A stretch of DNA of 30,688 nt, taken from JAZKIX01 sp040384645 (lineage in GTDB: Bacteria > Pseudomonadota > Gammaproteobacteria > Burkholderiales > Burkholderiaceae_D). Below are positions 15,986 to 22,463 of this stretch, piece by piece; the stretch's first letter is position 1, and each line of letters opens with the position of its first letter. Below the pieces are notes generated by a model. The model was not told the origin of the DNA, did not search any database, and saw only the letters and a list, made by a program, of their open reading frames with translations. A program made the translations under genes and the position numbers. Location: contig JAZKIX010000166.1 in the NCBI GenBank assembly GCA_040384645.1, positions 1-30,688 on the forward strand, given 5' to 3'.

Positions 15986-16031
15986 GATCAAAACAAATGC
16001 CTGCGCTTCATTTGCGCCGCATTTGTTGATC
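15986..16031. promoter_or_regulatory. Inverted repeat upstream of the sugar operon, candidate operator
   Basis: GATCAAAACAAATGC (15986-16000) and GCATTTGTTGATC (16019-16031) are complementary apart from two extra bases in the left arm. The spacer contains another CATTTGCGCC. It lies 105-150 bp upstream of the binding-protein start. No regulator gene for the cluster is in the window, so any binding protein is unknown. Confidence 0.4.
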
Positions 16032-16185
16032 GGTCTGGCATGCCGACAGAAGCATCATGCAAAAAGAAAATTAACTGGATATGTCAGTTGGGAAGGGCGC
16101 TGTTAACAATTGAAATATGAATTGAAATATTGGATTGGATTGAAATGTTGAATTGATGACTAGCTGGGCTAGTGCCGATTTTGCC

Positions 16186-16210
16186 CCCTTCTCCCGCTTG
16201 CGGGAGAGGG
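16186..16210. repeat. REP-like CTCCCGC hairpin
   Basis: CCCTTCTCCCGC and GCGGGAGAGGG pair over 11 bp with one bulged T and a TT loop, followed by GGGGAGAGGGG. This CTCCCGCTTGCGGGAG form is a common scattered repeat in proteobacterial intergenic DNA (recalled, not searched). Confidence 0.75.
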
Positions 16211-16259
16211 CTGGGGAGAGGGGCTGCTAACTGTTTGATTGGCTTTGAATAGATCACAT

Positions 16260-16449
16260 CTTTCGGAGACAAGCCGAGTGTCGCCCCGGCAGGCGAGTTA
16301 CTTCTTTTGCTTCGCCAAAAGAGAGTAACCAAGAAAAGGCGACCGCAAGACTTGCCCTTCGGGTGCTTACGCTACGCGCCAGCACAATTTGTGCGCAGCA
16401 AAAAATGGGAAATGAACGAAACTCGCTACGCTCAAACAACGTTCATTTC
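16260..16449. repeat. Composite extragenic repeat with two hairpins
   Basis: The left part, GTTACTTCTTTTGC-ttc-GCCAAAAGAGAGTAAC (16297-16329), folds into a 13-bp stem with one bulge. The right part has GAAATGAACG (16409-16418) complementary to CGTTCATTTC (16440-16449) around a CGCTACGCTC-containing loop. The wording 'TTGCTTCGCCAAAAGAAAGTAACC' is familiar as an interspersed element in Burkholderiales and Xanthomonas genomes. Whether the two halves move as one unit is not known. Confidence 0.6.
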
Positions 16450-16581
16450 TGATCCATTTTCTGCAGCTTACAAATTGCTACGTCCCAAGCGGGGCAAGTC
16501 AATAGCAGAATCAAAACCGAAGCCGCATTACTTGAGTTATTGAAACAATTAACAGCCCAGGAAAAGAGCGGGTTGTGATAT

Positions 16582-16656
16582 GGGGGTATATGCCAAAACC
16601 ATGCCTGTCCCGCACGTATTCATTCGCCTAATTTTAATACCACCTACAGTATATTT
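16582..16656. repeat. 75-bp dispersed intergenic repeat, copy B
   Basis: It starts GGGGGTATATGCCAAAAC and ends CAGTATATTT, with the central TCCCGCACGT. It aligns without gaps to copies A, C and D. The 3' hairpin is weaker here (ATAC / GTAT core of about 4-5 bp). The 5' pairing GGGGTA / TGTCCC is kept through G-U pairs. It ends 113 bp before the tetR promoter. Confidence 0.85.
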
Positions 16657-16769
16657 TCTTCTGTAAGGACGCTTTTTATGTGCAAATTGCCGCCAAATTA
16701 ACCATTGGGCGAACGCCGCGACACCATCCGGAGCCGCCAAAAAGCCATCCTTATCAATACAAAAAAACG

Positions 16770-16799
16770 TTGACAGGAACTAGACGACCGGTCTAATAT
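16770..16799 (+). promoter_or_regulatory. tetR promoter with operator in the -35/-10 spacer
   Basis: TTGACA (16770-16775) and TAATAT (16794-16799) are 18 bp apart. The operator TAGACGACCGGTCTA (16781-16795; half-sites TAGAC/GTCTA around GACCG) fills the spacer, so bound repressor would block RNA polymerase. The same 15-mer lies before the dehydrogenase gene at 17720-17734. Transcription should begin about 7 bases past the -10, at or next to the ATG at 16807. Confidence 0.85.
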
Positions 16800-16806
16800 T
16801 TGCCAC

Positions 16807-17403
16807 ATGAAAGAGAACACACGCGATAAATTGCTCACCGTGGCTTGCGACTTGGTCAGGGTGCAGGGATTTAACAATACCGGACTCGGGCAGATCTTGA
16901 AGGACGCGGGTGTGCCCAAGGGTTCTTTCTACCACTATTTTCCGAGTAAAGACGATCTCGGTTATGCCTTGATCGAGGTCTACAGCGCGAATTTGAAGGA
17001 GCATTTGTCGGCTTATCTGGACAGTTTTCAAGGGCCGGCGTTACTGGCCTTGCGTTCGTATTTTGAAAGTCTGGCCGATATTTTTACCAAGGAATTTTCC
17101 TATTGCAACTGCTTGCTAGGCAATTTTGGCCAAGAGTTGGCGGCACAGCATGATGGTTTTCGTGTCGCCATACGGACGCATTTTATGGATATCGAGCAGC
17201 TGCTGGCAGCGTGTTTTGAGCAAGCTAAGGCCGAAGGCGATCTGGATACGTCGGTCGATAGCACGATGCTGGCGCAGATGCTGTTTGCCGGCTGGGAAGG
17301 TGGCTTGATGCGCGCCAAGCTGGAGCAATCGGCGACCAATCTGGATTATTTCATCAAGCATTTTTTTGCTACCTTGCCTCGCTACATCGATATTAAGCAG
17401 TAA
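16807..17403 (+). CDS. TetR-family transcriptional repressor
   Basis: This 198-residue regulator has an N-terminal helix-turn-helix (about 10-55: NTGLGQILKDAGVPKGSFYHYFPSKDDL), which is the canonical TetR pattern. The ligand-binding part contains YCNCLLGNFGQELA with C100 and C102. This resembles the CLxGN/CLTVK segment of NemR/AcuR-type repressors, in which a cysteine senses electrophiles, so an aldehyde or quinone-like inducer is possible (inference). The operator in its own promoter and its exact copy before the downstream dehydrogenase gene indicate autoregulation and control of that gene. No Shine-Dalgarno precedes the ATG, and the predicted transcription start falls at the ATG, so the message may be leaderless. 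Confidence 0.92.
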   Translation: MKENTRDKLLTVACDLVRVQGFNNTGLGQILKDAGVPKGSFYHYFPSKDDLGYALIEVYSANLKEHLSAYLDSFQGPALLALRSYFESLADIFTKEFSYCNCLLGNFGQELAAQHDGFRVAIRTHFMDIEQLLAACFEQAKAEGDLDTSVDSTMLAQMLFAGWEGGLMRAKLEQSATNLDYFIKHFFATLPRYIDIKQ

Positions 17404-17451
17404 GATGCGCGATGAGGAAGCGATGTGACGTAGGCTTTAATCGAGACGATT

Positions 17452-17562
17452 TTTTTGTCCACAAAAGACACGAAAAACAATCAAGATGCATTCCACCGGG
17501 AAAAAGCAACATAGTCGCGCCCGAGTCTCTTTTGCTGTTTTCGTGACTTTCGTGGACAAAAA
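17452..17562. repeat. 25-bp inverted repeat with 61-nt loop
   Basis: TTTTTGTCCACAAAAGACAC.. (17452-17476) and its complement at 17538-17562 match over 25 bases with two mismatches. The 'GTCCACGAAAG(T/A)CACGAAA' wording recurs as an extragenic repeat in many proteobacteria (recalled). It may contribute to tetR mRNA 3'-end formation. Confidence 0.75.
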
Positions 17563-17708
17563 GCGGTTTATTACGAATCGTGCGTAACGTCAGTTAGTAA
17601 GGCGCACACCAATCAGTTTTAGCAGTACTGCTGTGCGCAACCTTCGACTCTCCAGTGGTTGCGCATAGAAAAAGGTAGTTTGTAGCGGCGCTTGCGCCGT
17701 ATAATTTT

Positions 17709-17738
17709 TTATCAATTAATAGACGACCGGTCTATTTT
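17709..17738 (+). promoter_or_regulatory. Dehydrogenase promoter with TetR operator
   Basis: TAGACGACCGGTCTA (17720-17734) is identical to the site in the tetR promoter. Using the same geometry, TTATCA (17709-17714) and TATTTT (17733-17738) would be the -35 and -10 with an 18-bp spacer, and the operator again overlaps the first two bases of the -10. The weaker boxes suggest lower basal activity than for tetR. Confidence 0.75.
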
Positions 17739-17757
17739 AAATTAAAGGAGCTATACC

Positions 17758-18492
17758 ATGACAACACTTAAACAAATCCAAGGCAGCCATGTTTTAGTCA
17801 CAGGCGCCAATCGCGGCATCGGCAAAGCATTGGTTGAAGCCCTGCTGGAACGCGGCGCCACCAAGGTCTATGCCAGCTCGCGCGATCTGGCCAACTTGGC
17901 ACCGTTTGCCAACGACAATGATCGGGTGGTACCGGTGGAACTCGATGTCACCGACGCCGATTCGATTGCAGCGGCGGTAAGCCGGATTCCACAACTCGAC
18001 CTGCTCATCAACAATGCCGGTACCGCCACCGGCATGTCGTACACCGCGCCAGAATCACTGGCCGTGGCACAGAATGAAATGGCGACCCATTATTTTGGCA
18101 CCTTGCTGCTGAGCAAAGCCTTACTGGCGCCGCTGAAGCAAAGCGCCAACGCCGGCATCATCAATATTTCATCGATTGCCGGCATCGCCAATTTCAAGCA
18201 ATTGGGGCCCTATTCTGCGTCGAAAGCGGCAGTGCATTTCCTGACCCAAGGCTTGCGTGCGGAATTGGAAGCCGATGATATTTCCGTGTTGGGCGTATAT
18301 CCTGGCCCGGTCGATACTCGTCTGGCACCATCGCCGGATATCCCGAAATCGAGTACCCGCGACGTCGCGCAGGCGATTCTGGATGCGTATGAAGAAGGGC
18401 AGGAGGACGCCTATCCCGATCCATTTTCACAAAATATCATTGCGCTGTTTGCCAAGGATCGGAAGGCAGTGGAGAAAGCGTTTGCGGCCTAA
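17758..18492 (+). CDS. Short-chain dehydrogenase/reductase under TetR control
   Basis: This 244-residue classical SDR oxidoreductase has a Rossmann fold. Cofactor motif TGANRGIG is at 15-22, NNAG at 85-88, and the catalytic set is S139 (NISSIAG), Y152 and K156 (YSASK). SSRD after strand two (40-43) has an arginine where NADP-preferring SDRs place a basic residue, so NADPH use is likely. AAGGAG eight bases before the ATG is a strong ribosome-binding site. A TetR operator lies directly upstream, so the enzyme is probably induced by the ligand of the neighbouring regulator, perhaps an aldehyde or ketone it reduces. The substrate cannot be identified from sequence. Confidence 0.93.
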   Translation: MTTLKQIQGSHVLVTGANRGIGKALVEALLERGATKVYASSRDLANLAPFANDNDRVVPVELDVTDADSIAAAVSRIPQLDLLINNAGTATGMSYTAPESLAVAQNEMATHYFGTLLLSKALLAPLKQSANAGIINISSIAGIANFKQLGPYSASKAAVHFLTQGLRAELEADDISVLGVYPGPVDTRLAPSPDIPKSSTRDVAQAILDAYEEGQEDAYPDPFSQNIIALFAKDRKAVEKAFAA

Positions 18493-18498
18493 TTAATA

Positions 18499-18518
18499 GG
18501 ATGCAAACAAACGCATCC
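18499..18518. other. Small hairpin between convergent genes
   Basis: GGATGC and GCATCC form a 6-bp stem with an 8-nt loop between the SDR and FMN-glutamate-synthase-like genes. It is followed by an A-run on the plus strand and lacks a T-run on either exit side. A terminator role is doubtful. Confidence 0.35.
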
Positions 18519-18609
18519 AAAAAATCGCTGCGGCAAGATTGGATGACACTGGCGCACTGCGCACACTCGGGTGATTTTCTCGTTGCTAAGGCGTAATCGC
18601 AGCGTGCGC

Positions 18610-20244
18610 TTACATCAGCGGTTGAAACGATTCTGCCTGCGCCACTGGCCAATAGGTGCCAAACACCGGTGGCAACCAGGTGATTTTTTCCGGGTCGAGC
18701 AATTCGCCTGGTTGCAGGTAGGGAAGGAGAGCGGCGACCAGCTTGACCTGATTGTGCGACACGCGCCGTACCAGATGGTGTGGGCGCAGCTCTGATGGGT
18801 GGCGCAGGCCGGCGGCGGCGATCAGTTGCGCCAACGCTTTCAGTGTGTTTTTGTGAAAATGGGCCACCCGTTCGGCCTTGTCAGGCACCACCAGGCCGCG
18901 TTGGCGCGCCGGGTCTTGGGTTGCCACGCCCGTGGGGCAACGGTCGGTATGGCAGCTTTGCGATTGCACGCAGCCCAGCGCAAACATGAAGCCGCGCGCC
19001 GCATTGCACCAGTCCGCGCCCAGCGCCAGGATGCGGGCGATGTCGAAGGCGGTGACGATCTTGCCAGAGGCGCCGATCTTGACACGTTCGCGCAAATTGG
19101 CACCGACCAGAGTGTTATGCACCAGCAGCAAGGCTTCTTGCAGCGGCGTGCCGACATGGTCGGAGAATTCGACCGGCGCTGCCCCAGTGCCGCCTTCGCC
19201 GCCATCGACCACGATAAAGTCGGGCGTGATGCCGGTCGCCAGCATGGCCTTTACGATGGCAAAAAATTCCCAGGGATGGCCGATGGCAAGCTTGAATCCG
19301 GTTGGTTTGCCGCCGGACAGATTGCGTAATTTTTCGATGAAATGCAGCATTTCAATCGGTGTGCTGAAGGCCGAATGCGACGCTGGCGAGACGCAATCCT
19401 GGCCGACATTGACGCCGCGTGCAGTGGCAATTTCGATGGTCACTTTAGCGCCCGGCAACAGGCCGCCGTGGCCCGGTTTGGCGCCTTGCGACAATTTCAG
19501 CTCGATCATCTTCACTTGCGACAGCGCTGCATTGCCAGAGAACTTGGCTTCTGAAAAGCTGCCATCCGGATTGCGGCAGCCGAAGTAGCCGGAACCGATT
19601 TCCCACACCAGGTCGCCGCCCATTTCGGTGTGATAGCGACTGATGCTGCCTTCGCCGGTATCGTGCATGAAGCCGCCTTGCTGGGCGCCGCTATTGAGCG
19701 CCAAAATCGCGTTGGCCGAAAGTGACCCGAAGCTCATGGCCGAGATATTGAACACGCTGGCCGAATACGGTTGCGCCCGCATGCAATCGGGATGGCCGCC
19801 GATGGTGATGCGAAAATCAGGCGATGCCACTGGCGCCGGCGCGATCGAATGGTTGATCCATTCATAGCCTTCCTGGTACACGTCGAGCTGGGTGCCGAAG
19901 GGGCGCTTGTCGATTTGCTCCTTGGCGCGCTGGTAGACGATGCTGCGCTGGTTGCGTGAAAACGGCGTGGCTTCGGTATCGTCTTCCAGCAGGTATTGGC
20001 GAATCTCCGGCCGGATCGTTTCAAAGAAAAACCGGAAATGGGCCAGGATCGGATAGTTGCGCAGCAGCGCCCGCTTGGTTTGCAACAAATCCATCACGCC
20101 CACCGCCGTCAAGGCACCTGATACCAGCACCAGCCACCAGCCGCTCCACCATCCCGCATTGAGCAATAAGGCCATCGCCAGCGACAGCAAAAAAACAAAG
20201 CTGACGATCAGCATGGTGAGGTAACGCGAGGGAAAACTGTGCAT
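18610..20244 (-). CDS. Membrane-anchored FMN-binding glutamate-synthase-family protein
   Basis: The protein has 544 residues. Two hydrophobic segments at the N-terminus (about 9-29 and 34-52) should anchor it in the inner membrane. The rest is the FMN-binding central domain of glutamate synthase: NISAMSFGSLS, GGFMHDTGEGSIS, KPGHGGLLPG, VDGGEGGTGAAP and KIGASGKI. Cysteines C425, C431 and C436 (CVQSQSCHTDRC) match the 3Fe-4S cluster ligands of GltB. The glutaminase and ferredoxin/NADPH domains of full GltB are absent, so this is a stand-alone YerD/GltB2-like protein, and glutamate synthesis is not proven. GGAG six bases before the ATG supports the start. It converges on the dehydrogenase gene and is not tightly linked to other genes. 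Confidence 0.9.
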   Translation of the reverse strand: MHSFPSRYLTMLIVSFVFLLSLAMALLLNAGWWSGWWLVLVSGALTAVGVMDLLQTKRALLRNYPILAHFRFFFETIRPEIRQYLLEDDTEATPFSRNQRSIVYQRAKEQIDKRPFGTQLDVYQEGYEWINHSIAPAPVASPDFRITIGGHPDCMRAQPYSASVFNISAMSFGSLSANAILALNSGAQQGGFMHDTGEGSISRYHTEMGGDLVWEIGSGYFGCRNPDGSFSEAKFSGNAALSQVKMIELKLSQGAKPGHGGLLPGAKVTIEIATARGVNVGQDCVSPASHSAFSTPIEMLHFIEKLRNLSGGKPTGFKLAIGHPWEFFAIVKAMLATGITPDFIVVDGGEGGTGAAPVEFSDHVGTPLQEALLLVHNTLVGANLRERVKIGASGKIVTAFDIARILALGADWCNAARGFMFALGCVQSQSCHTDRCPTGVATQDPARQRGLVVPDKAERVAHFHKNTLKALAQLIAAAGLRHPSELRPHHLVRRVSHNQVKLVAALLPYLQPGELLDPEKITWLPPVFGTYWPVAQAESFQPLM

Positions 20245-20617
20245 GTACGGCTCCAGGGCAAGGGAGTGTGGACTGGTTGGATCGGCAAACTGAACAATAG
20301 CGGGACGACATCAGCACCAAATCGGGATAAGCCACAGCATCGCCGGTATTTTGCATTTCAGCAATACAACCTTTCGAATATGGAATGGCGAGGGCAGGTT
20401 TGATGTTGCGAATTATCCACGGACAGCGGCTTGGACTTTTTCTGGTTAAATGTCGTTTGTTTGCATTAAACGGAACATCGAACACGCTTTCGATTGACGT
20501 CCAGCATTAACGCGAATGGCACTGGCATTTTCTTTCTGTAGAAGCAGATTTTGCCTTGATGCGTTGCGATCACCGCCAGCAATCGGGCTAAAGCTACTCC
20601 TACAAAGTTTTTTTTGC
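20245..20617. other. 373-bp intergenic region
   Basis: This lies between mnmA (upstream on the minus strand) and the FMN-glutamate-synthase-like gene. It holds an imperfect inverted repeat at 20537-20604. No coding frame is recognisable and no clear promoter was found. Confidence 0.6.
20537..20604. repeat. REP-like imperfect inverted repeat
   Basis: The arms of 19 nt at 20537-20555 and 20586-20604 pair with four mismatches; on the minus strand the element begins TGTAGGAGTAGCTTTAGCC. The TGTAGGAGC..GCT form is typical of scattered extragenic palindromes in gamma- and betaproteobacteria (recalled). It lies just downstream of the mnmA stop. Confidence 0.65.
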
Positions 20618-21730
20618 CTAATCGGCTGGCGCTGCATCCATCCCGTCAATAATCCCACCGCCCAGACAGATATCGCCGTCGTACACCACCGCCGATTGCC
20701 CCGGCGTCACCGCCCATTGCGGACTAGCAAAGTCGAGCGTAAACCGGTCCGGCAAGGGCGTGCTCAAGGTGCAGGCGACATCGGCCTGACGATAACGGGT
20801 CTTGGCCGCCAAGGTTGCGGCGGCGGGCGCTTGGCCGGCAACCCAGCTCATCTGGCCGGCCGATAAGGAGGGCGACAGTAGCCAGAGATGGTCATGCCCC
20901 TGCACGATGTACAGGGTATTGCTGGCGATATCTTTCTTTGCGACATACCAGGCGTCGCTGGTGCCATCGTCGTTGCGGTACGACTTCATGCCGCCGATGC
21001 CGATGCCCTTGCGCTGGCCGAGTGTGTAAAAACTCAAGCCGACATGCTCACCCACGGTCTTGCCATCGTCGGTCTTGATCGGGCCGGGTTGGTACGACAG
21101 ATAACGGTTCAGGAATTCGCGGAACGGCCGTTCGCCGATGAAACAGATGCCGGTTGAATCCTTCTTGGTCGCATTCGGCAGCTTCAATTGCTCTGCGATT
21201 TTGCGCACTTCGGTCTTTTGTATTTCGCCCAGCGGGAACAAGGTTTTAGACAGTTGCGCCTGATTCAAGCGATGTAAAAAATAACTTTGGTCTTTGCTGG
21301 CATCGAGCGCTTTCAATAATTGAAAACTGCCGTTGACATCGCGCACGCGGGCGTAATGGCCAGTGGCGATCAAGTCGGCGCCGAGCATGACGGCGTGATC
21401 CAGGAAGGCCTTGAACTTGATCTCGGCATTGCACAAGACATCGGGATTGGGGGTGCGTCCGGCTTGATATTCGCGCAAGAATTCGGCAAACACGCGGTCC
21501 TTGTATTCAGCCGCGAAATTGACTGCCTCGATATCGACATCGATCACGTCGGCCACGCTGGCCGCATCCAGCCAATCCTGGCGCGAGGAGCAAAATTCGG
21601 AATCGTCGTCGTCTTCCCAGTTTTTCATGAACAGGCCGATGACGTCGTAACCTTGTTCTTTCAGCATCCAGGCCGCGACTGAAGAATCGACGCCGCCCGA
21701 CATCCCGATCACTACTTTTTTGCGCGTCAT
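20618..21730 (-). CDS. mnmA: tRNA-specific 2-thiouridylase MnmA
   Basis: This 370-residue cytoplasmic enzyme inserts sulfur at U34 of tRNA-Lys, -Glu and -Gln using ATP and persulfide from the IscS/Tus relay. The PP-loop SGGVDSS is at 11-17. The catalytic cysteines are C100 (TPNPDVLCNAEIKF) and C196 (DSTGICFIGERPF), matching C102 and C199 of the E. coli enzyme. GHYAR, KDQSYFL and the C-terminal beta-barrel (PGQSAVVYDGDICLGGG) are also present. The frame is open upstream, but the family start MTRKKVVIGMSGG fixes the ATG at 21730. That ATG is one base after the nudJ stop, so translation is coupled. The nudJ-mnmA pairing also occurs in E. coli. Confidence 0.97.
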   Translation of the reverse strand: MTRKKVVIGMSGGVDSSVAAWMLKEQGYDVIGLFMKNWEDDDDSEFCSSRQDWLDAASVADVIDVDIEAVNFAAEYKDRVFAEFLREYQAGRTPNPDVLCNAEIKFKAFLDHAVMLGADLIATGHYARVRDVNGSFQLLKALDASKDQSYFLHRLNQAQLSKTLFPLGEIQKTEVRKIAEQLKLPNATKKDSTGICFIGERPFREFLNRYLSYQPGPIKTDDGKTVGEHVGLSFYTLGQRKGIGIGGMKSYRNDDGTSDAWYVAKKDIASNTLYIVQGHDHLWLLSPSLSAGQMSWVAGQAPAAATLAAKTRYRQADVACTLSTPLPDRFTLDFASPQWAVTPGQSAVVYDGDICLGGGIIDGMDAAPAD

Positions 21731-21731
21731 A

Positions 21732-22223
21732 TCAGGATTCTTTCGCCACCGGCGGATTGACTGTGTGATGGGTGTAAAGCAACGATAGCGGGGCGCGCTG
21801 GCCATCCAGATAATCGTCGATGCATTGCATGACCAAGGGGCTGCGATGTCGTTCAGGGCAGGCCGCCAATTCTTCGCGCGACATCCACAGCGTGCGCAGG
21901 ATGCCTTCGTCCAGCACCAGATCATGTTCCTGGCCCAGCTCACCGGCGAAGGCAAAGCGCAGATAGGTTACATCCAGCCCGGTGCGGCTCGACACATAGC
22001 GCGACATATACATGCCGACCAGCGCGGTCGGGGTGAAATCGTAGGCGGCTTCTTCCAGCGTCTCGCGCACCACGGCTTGCTGCAGGGATTCATGCGGGTC
22101 GAGGTGGCCGGCTGGCTGATTAAGGCGAATGCCGTCGCTGGTTTCTTCCTCGACCAGCAAGAACAAGCCATCGCGCTCGATGATGGCGGCGACGGTGACA
22201 GAAGGTTTCCAGGTATCAGGCAT
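21732..22223 (-). CDS. nudJ: Nudix hydrolase NudJ (phosphatase)
   Basis: This is a cytoplasmic Nudix pyrophosphohydrolase of 163 residues from the ATG at 22223. An ATG ten codons upstream (22253) is possible; neither has a clear ribosome-binding site. The start KPSVTVAAIIERDG and LNQPAGHLDPHE are characteristic of NudJ/YmfB. The Nudix box is GHLDPHESLQQAVVRETLEE followed by AAYDF (the usual glycine replaced by alanine). The E. coli enzyme hydrolyses nucleoside di- and triphosphates and the thiamine precursor HMP-PP. The ending RSPLVMQCIDDYLDGQR, like the E. coli RSPLVAESIRCYQSGQR, supports orthology. Its TGA is one base before mnmA. Confidence 0.93.
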   Translation of the reverse strand: MPDTWKPSVTVAAIIERDGLFLLVEEETSDGIRLNQPAGHLDPHESLQQAVVRETLEEAAYDFTPTALVGMYMSRYVSSRTGLDVTYLRFAFAGELGQEHDLVLDEGILRTLWMSREELAACPERHRSPLVMQCIDDYLDGQRAPLSLLYTHHTVNPPVAKES

Positions 22224-22317
22224 GGTGAACGGGGGATTTTGCAGAGCCGCCATTTTACAGCGGCTTGAAATGTTGGTGCCAGGCATGCCGGATTGTCGGT
22301 GAAAGCGATGCAAATGC

Positions 22318-22392
22318 AGGGGTATATGCCAAAACAATCCCTATCCCGCAGGCTTTTATTGGTCAAAAAAATATACATATGGGAGTATATTT
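22318..22392. repeat. 75-bp dispersed intergenic repeat, copy C
   Basis: It starts AGGGGTATATGCCAAAAC and ends GAGTATATTT, with central ATCCCGCA. It aligns without gaps to A, B and D. The 3' hairpin is a perfect 8-bp stem (AAATATAC / GTATATTT), although the loop sequence differs entirely from copy A (ATATGGGA against ACCACGCA). The 5' pairing GGGGTA / TATCCC is intact. It sits between the histidine kinase and nudJ genes. Confidence 0.85.
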
Positions 22393-22463
22393 GAGGCCAA
22401 AAACTCCCATCGAGTCACTTTTAACACCGCAGTCGGATCGCAGCAACAGCAAAAGCGCATTGC

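Larger units (their letters stand above)
15882..16806. other. 925-bp divergent intergenic region rich in repeats
   Basis: This separates the minus-strand sugar cluster from the plus-strand tetR gene. From left to right it holds a 14-bp tandem repeat, an inverted repeat of CAAATGC type, a CTCCCGC/GCGGGAG hairpin, a composite hairpin repeat (16260-16449), copy B of the 75-bp repeat and the tetR promoter. Open frames here are short, unrecognisable and run through the repeats. I see no gene. Confidence 0.6.
17404..17757. other. 354-bp intergenic region between tetR and the dehydrogenase
   Basis: It contains a large inverted repeat (17452-17562) and, at its right end, the operator and ribosome-binding site of the dehydrogenase gene. 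A TATAAT at 17700-17705 has only a poor -35 partner (TTTGTA, 15-bp spacing). I see no gene. Confidence 0.6.

Noticed and set aside
21731..21955. 75-codon N-terminal extension of MnmA
   Set aside because: It overlaps the nudJ gene in another frame, and MnmA proteins begin just before the SGGVDSS loop, as from 21730.
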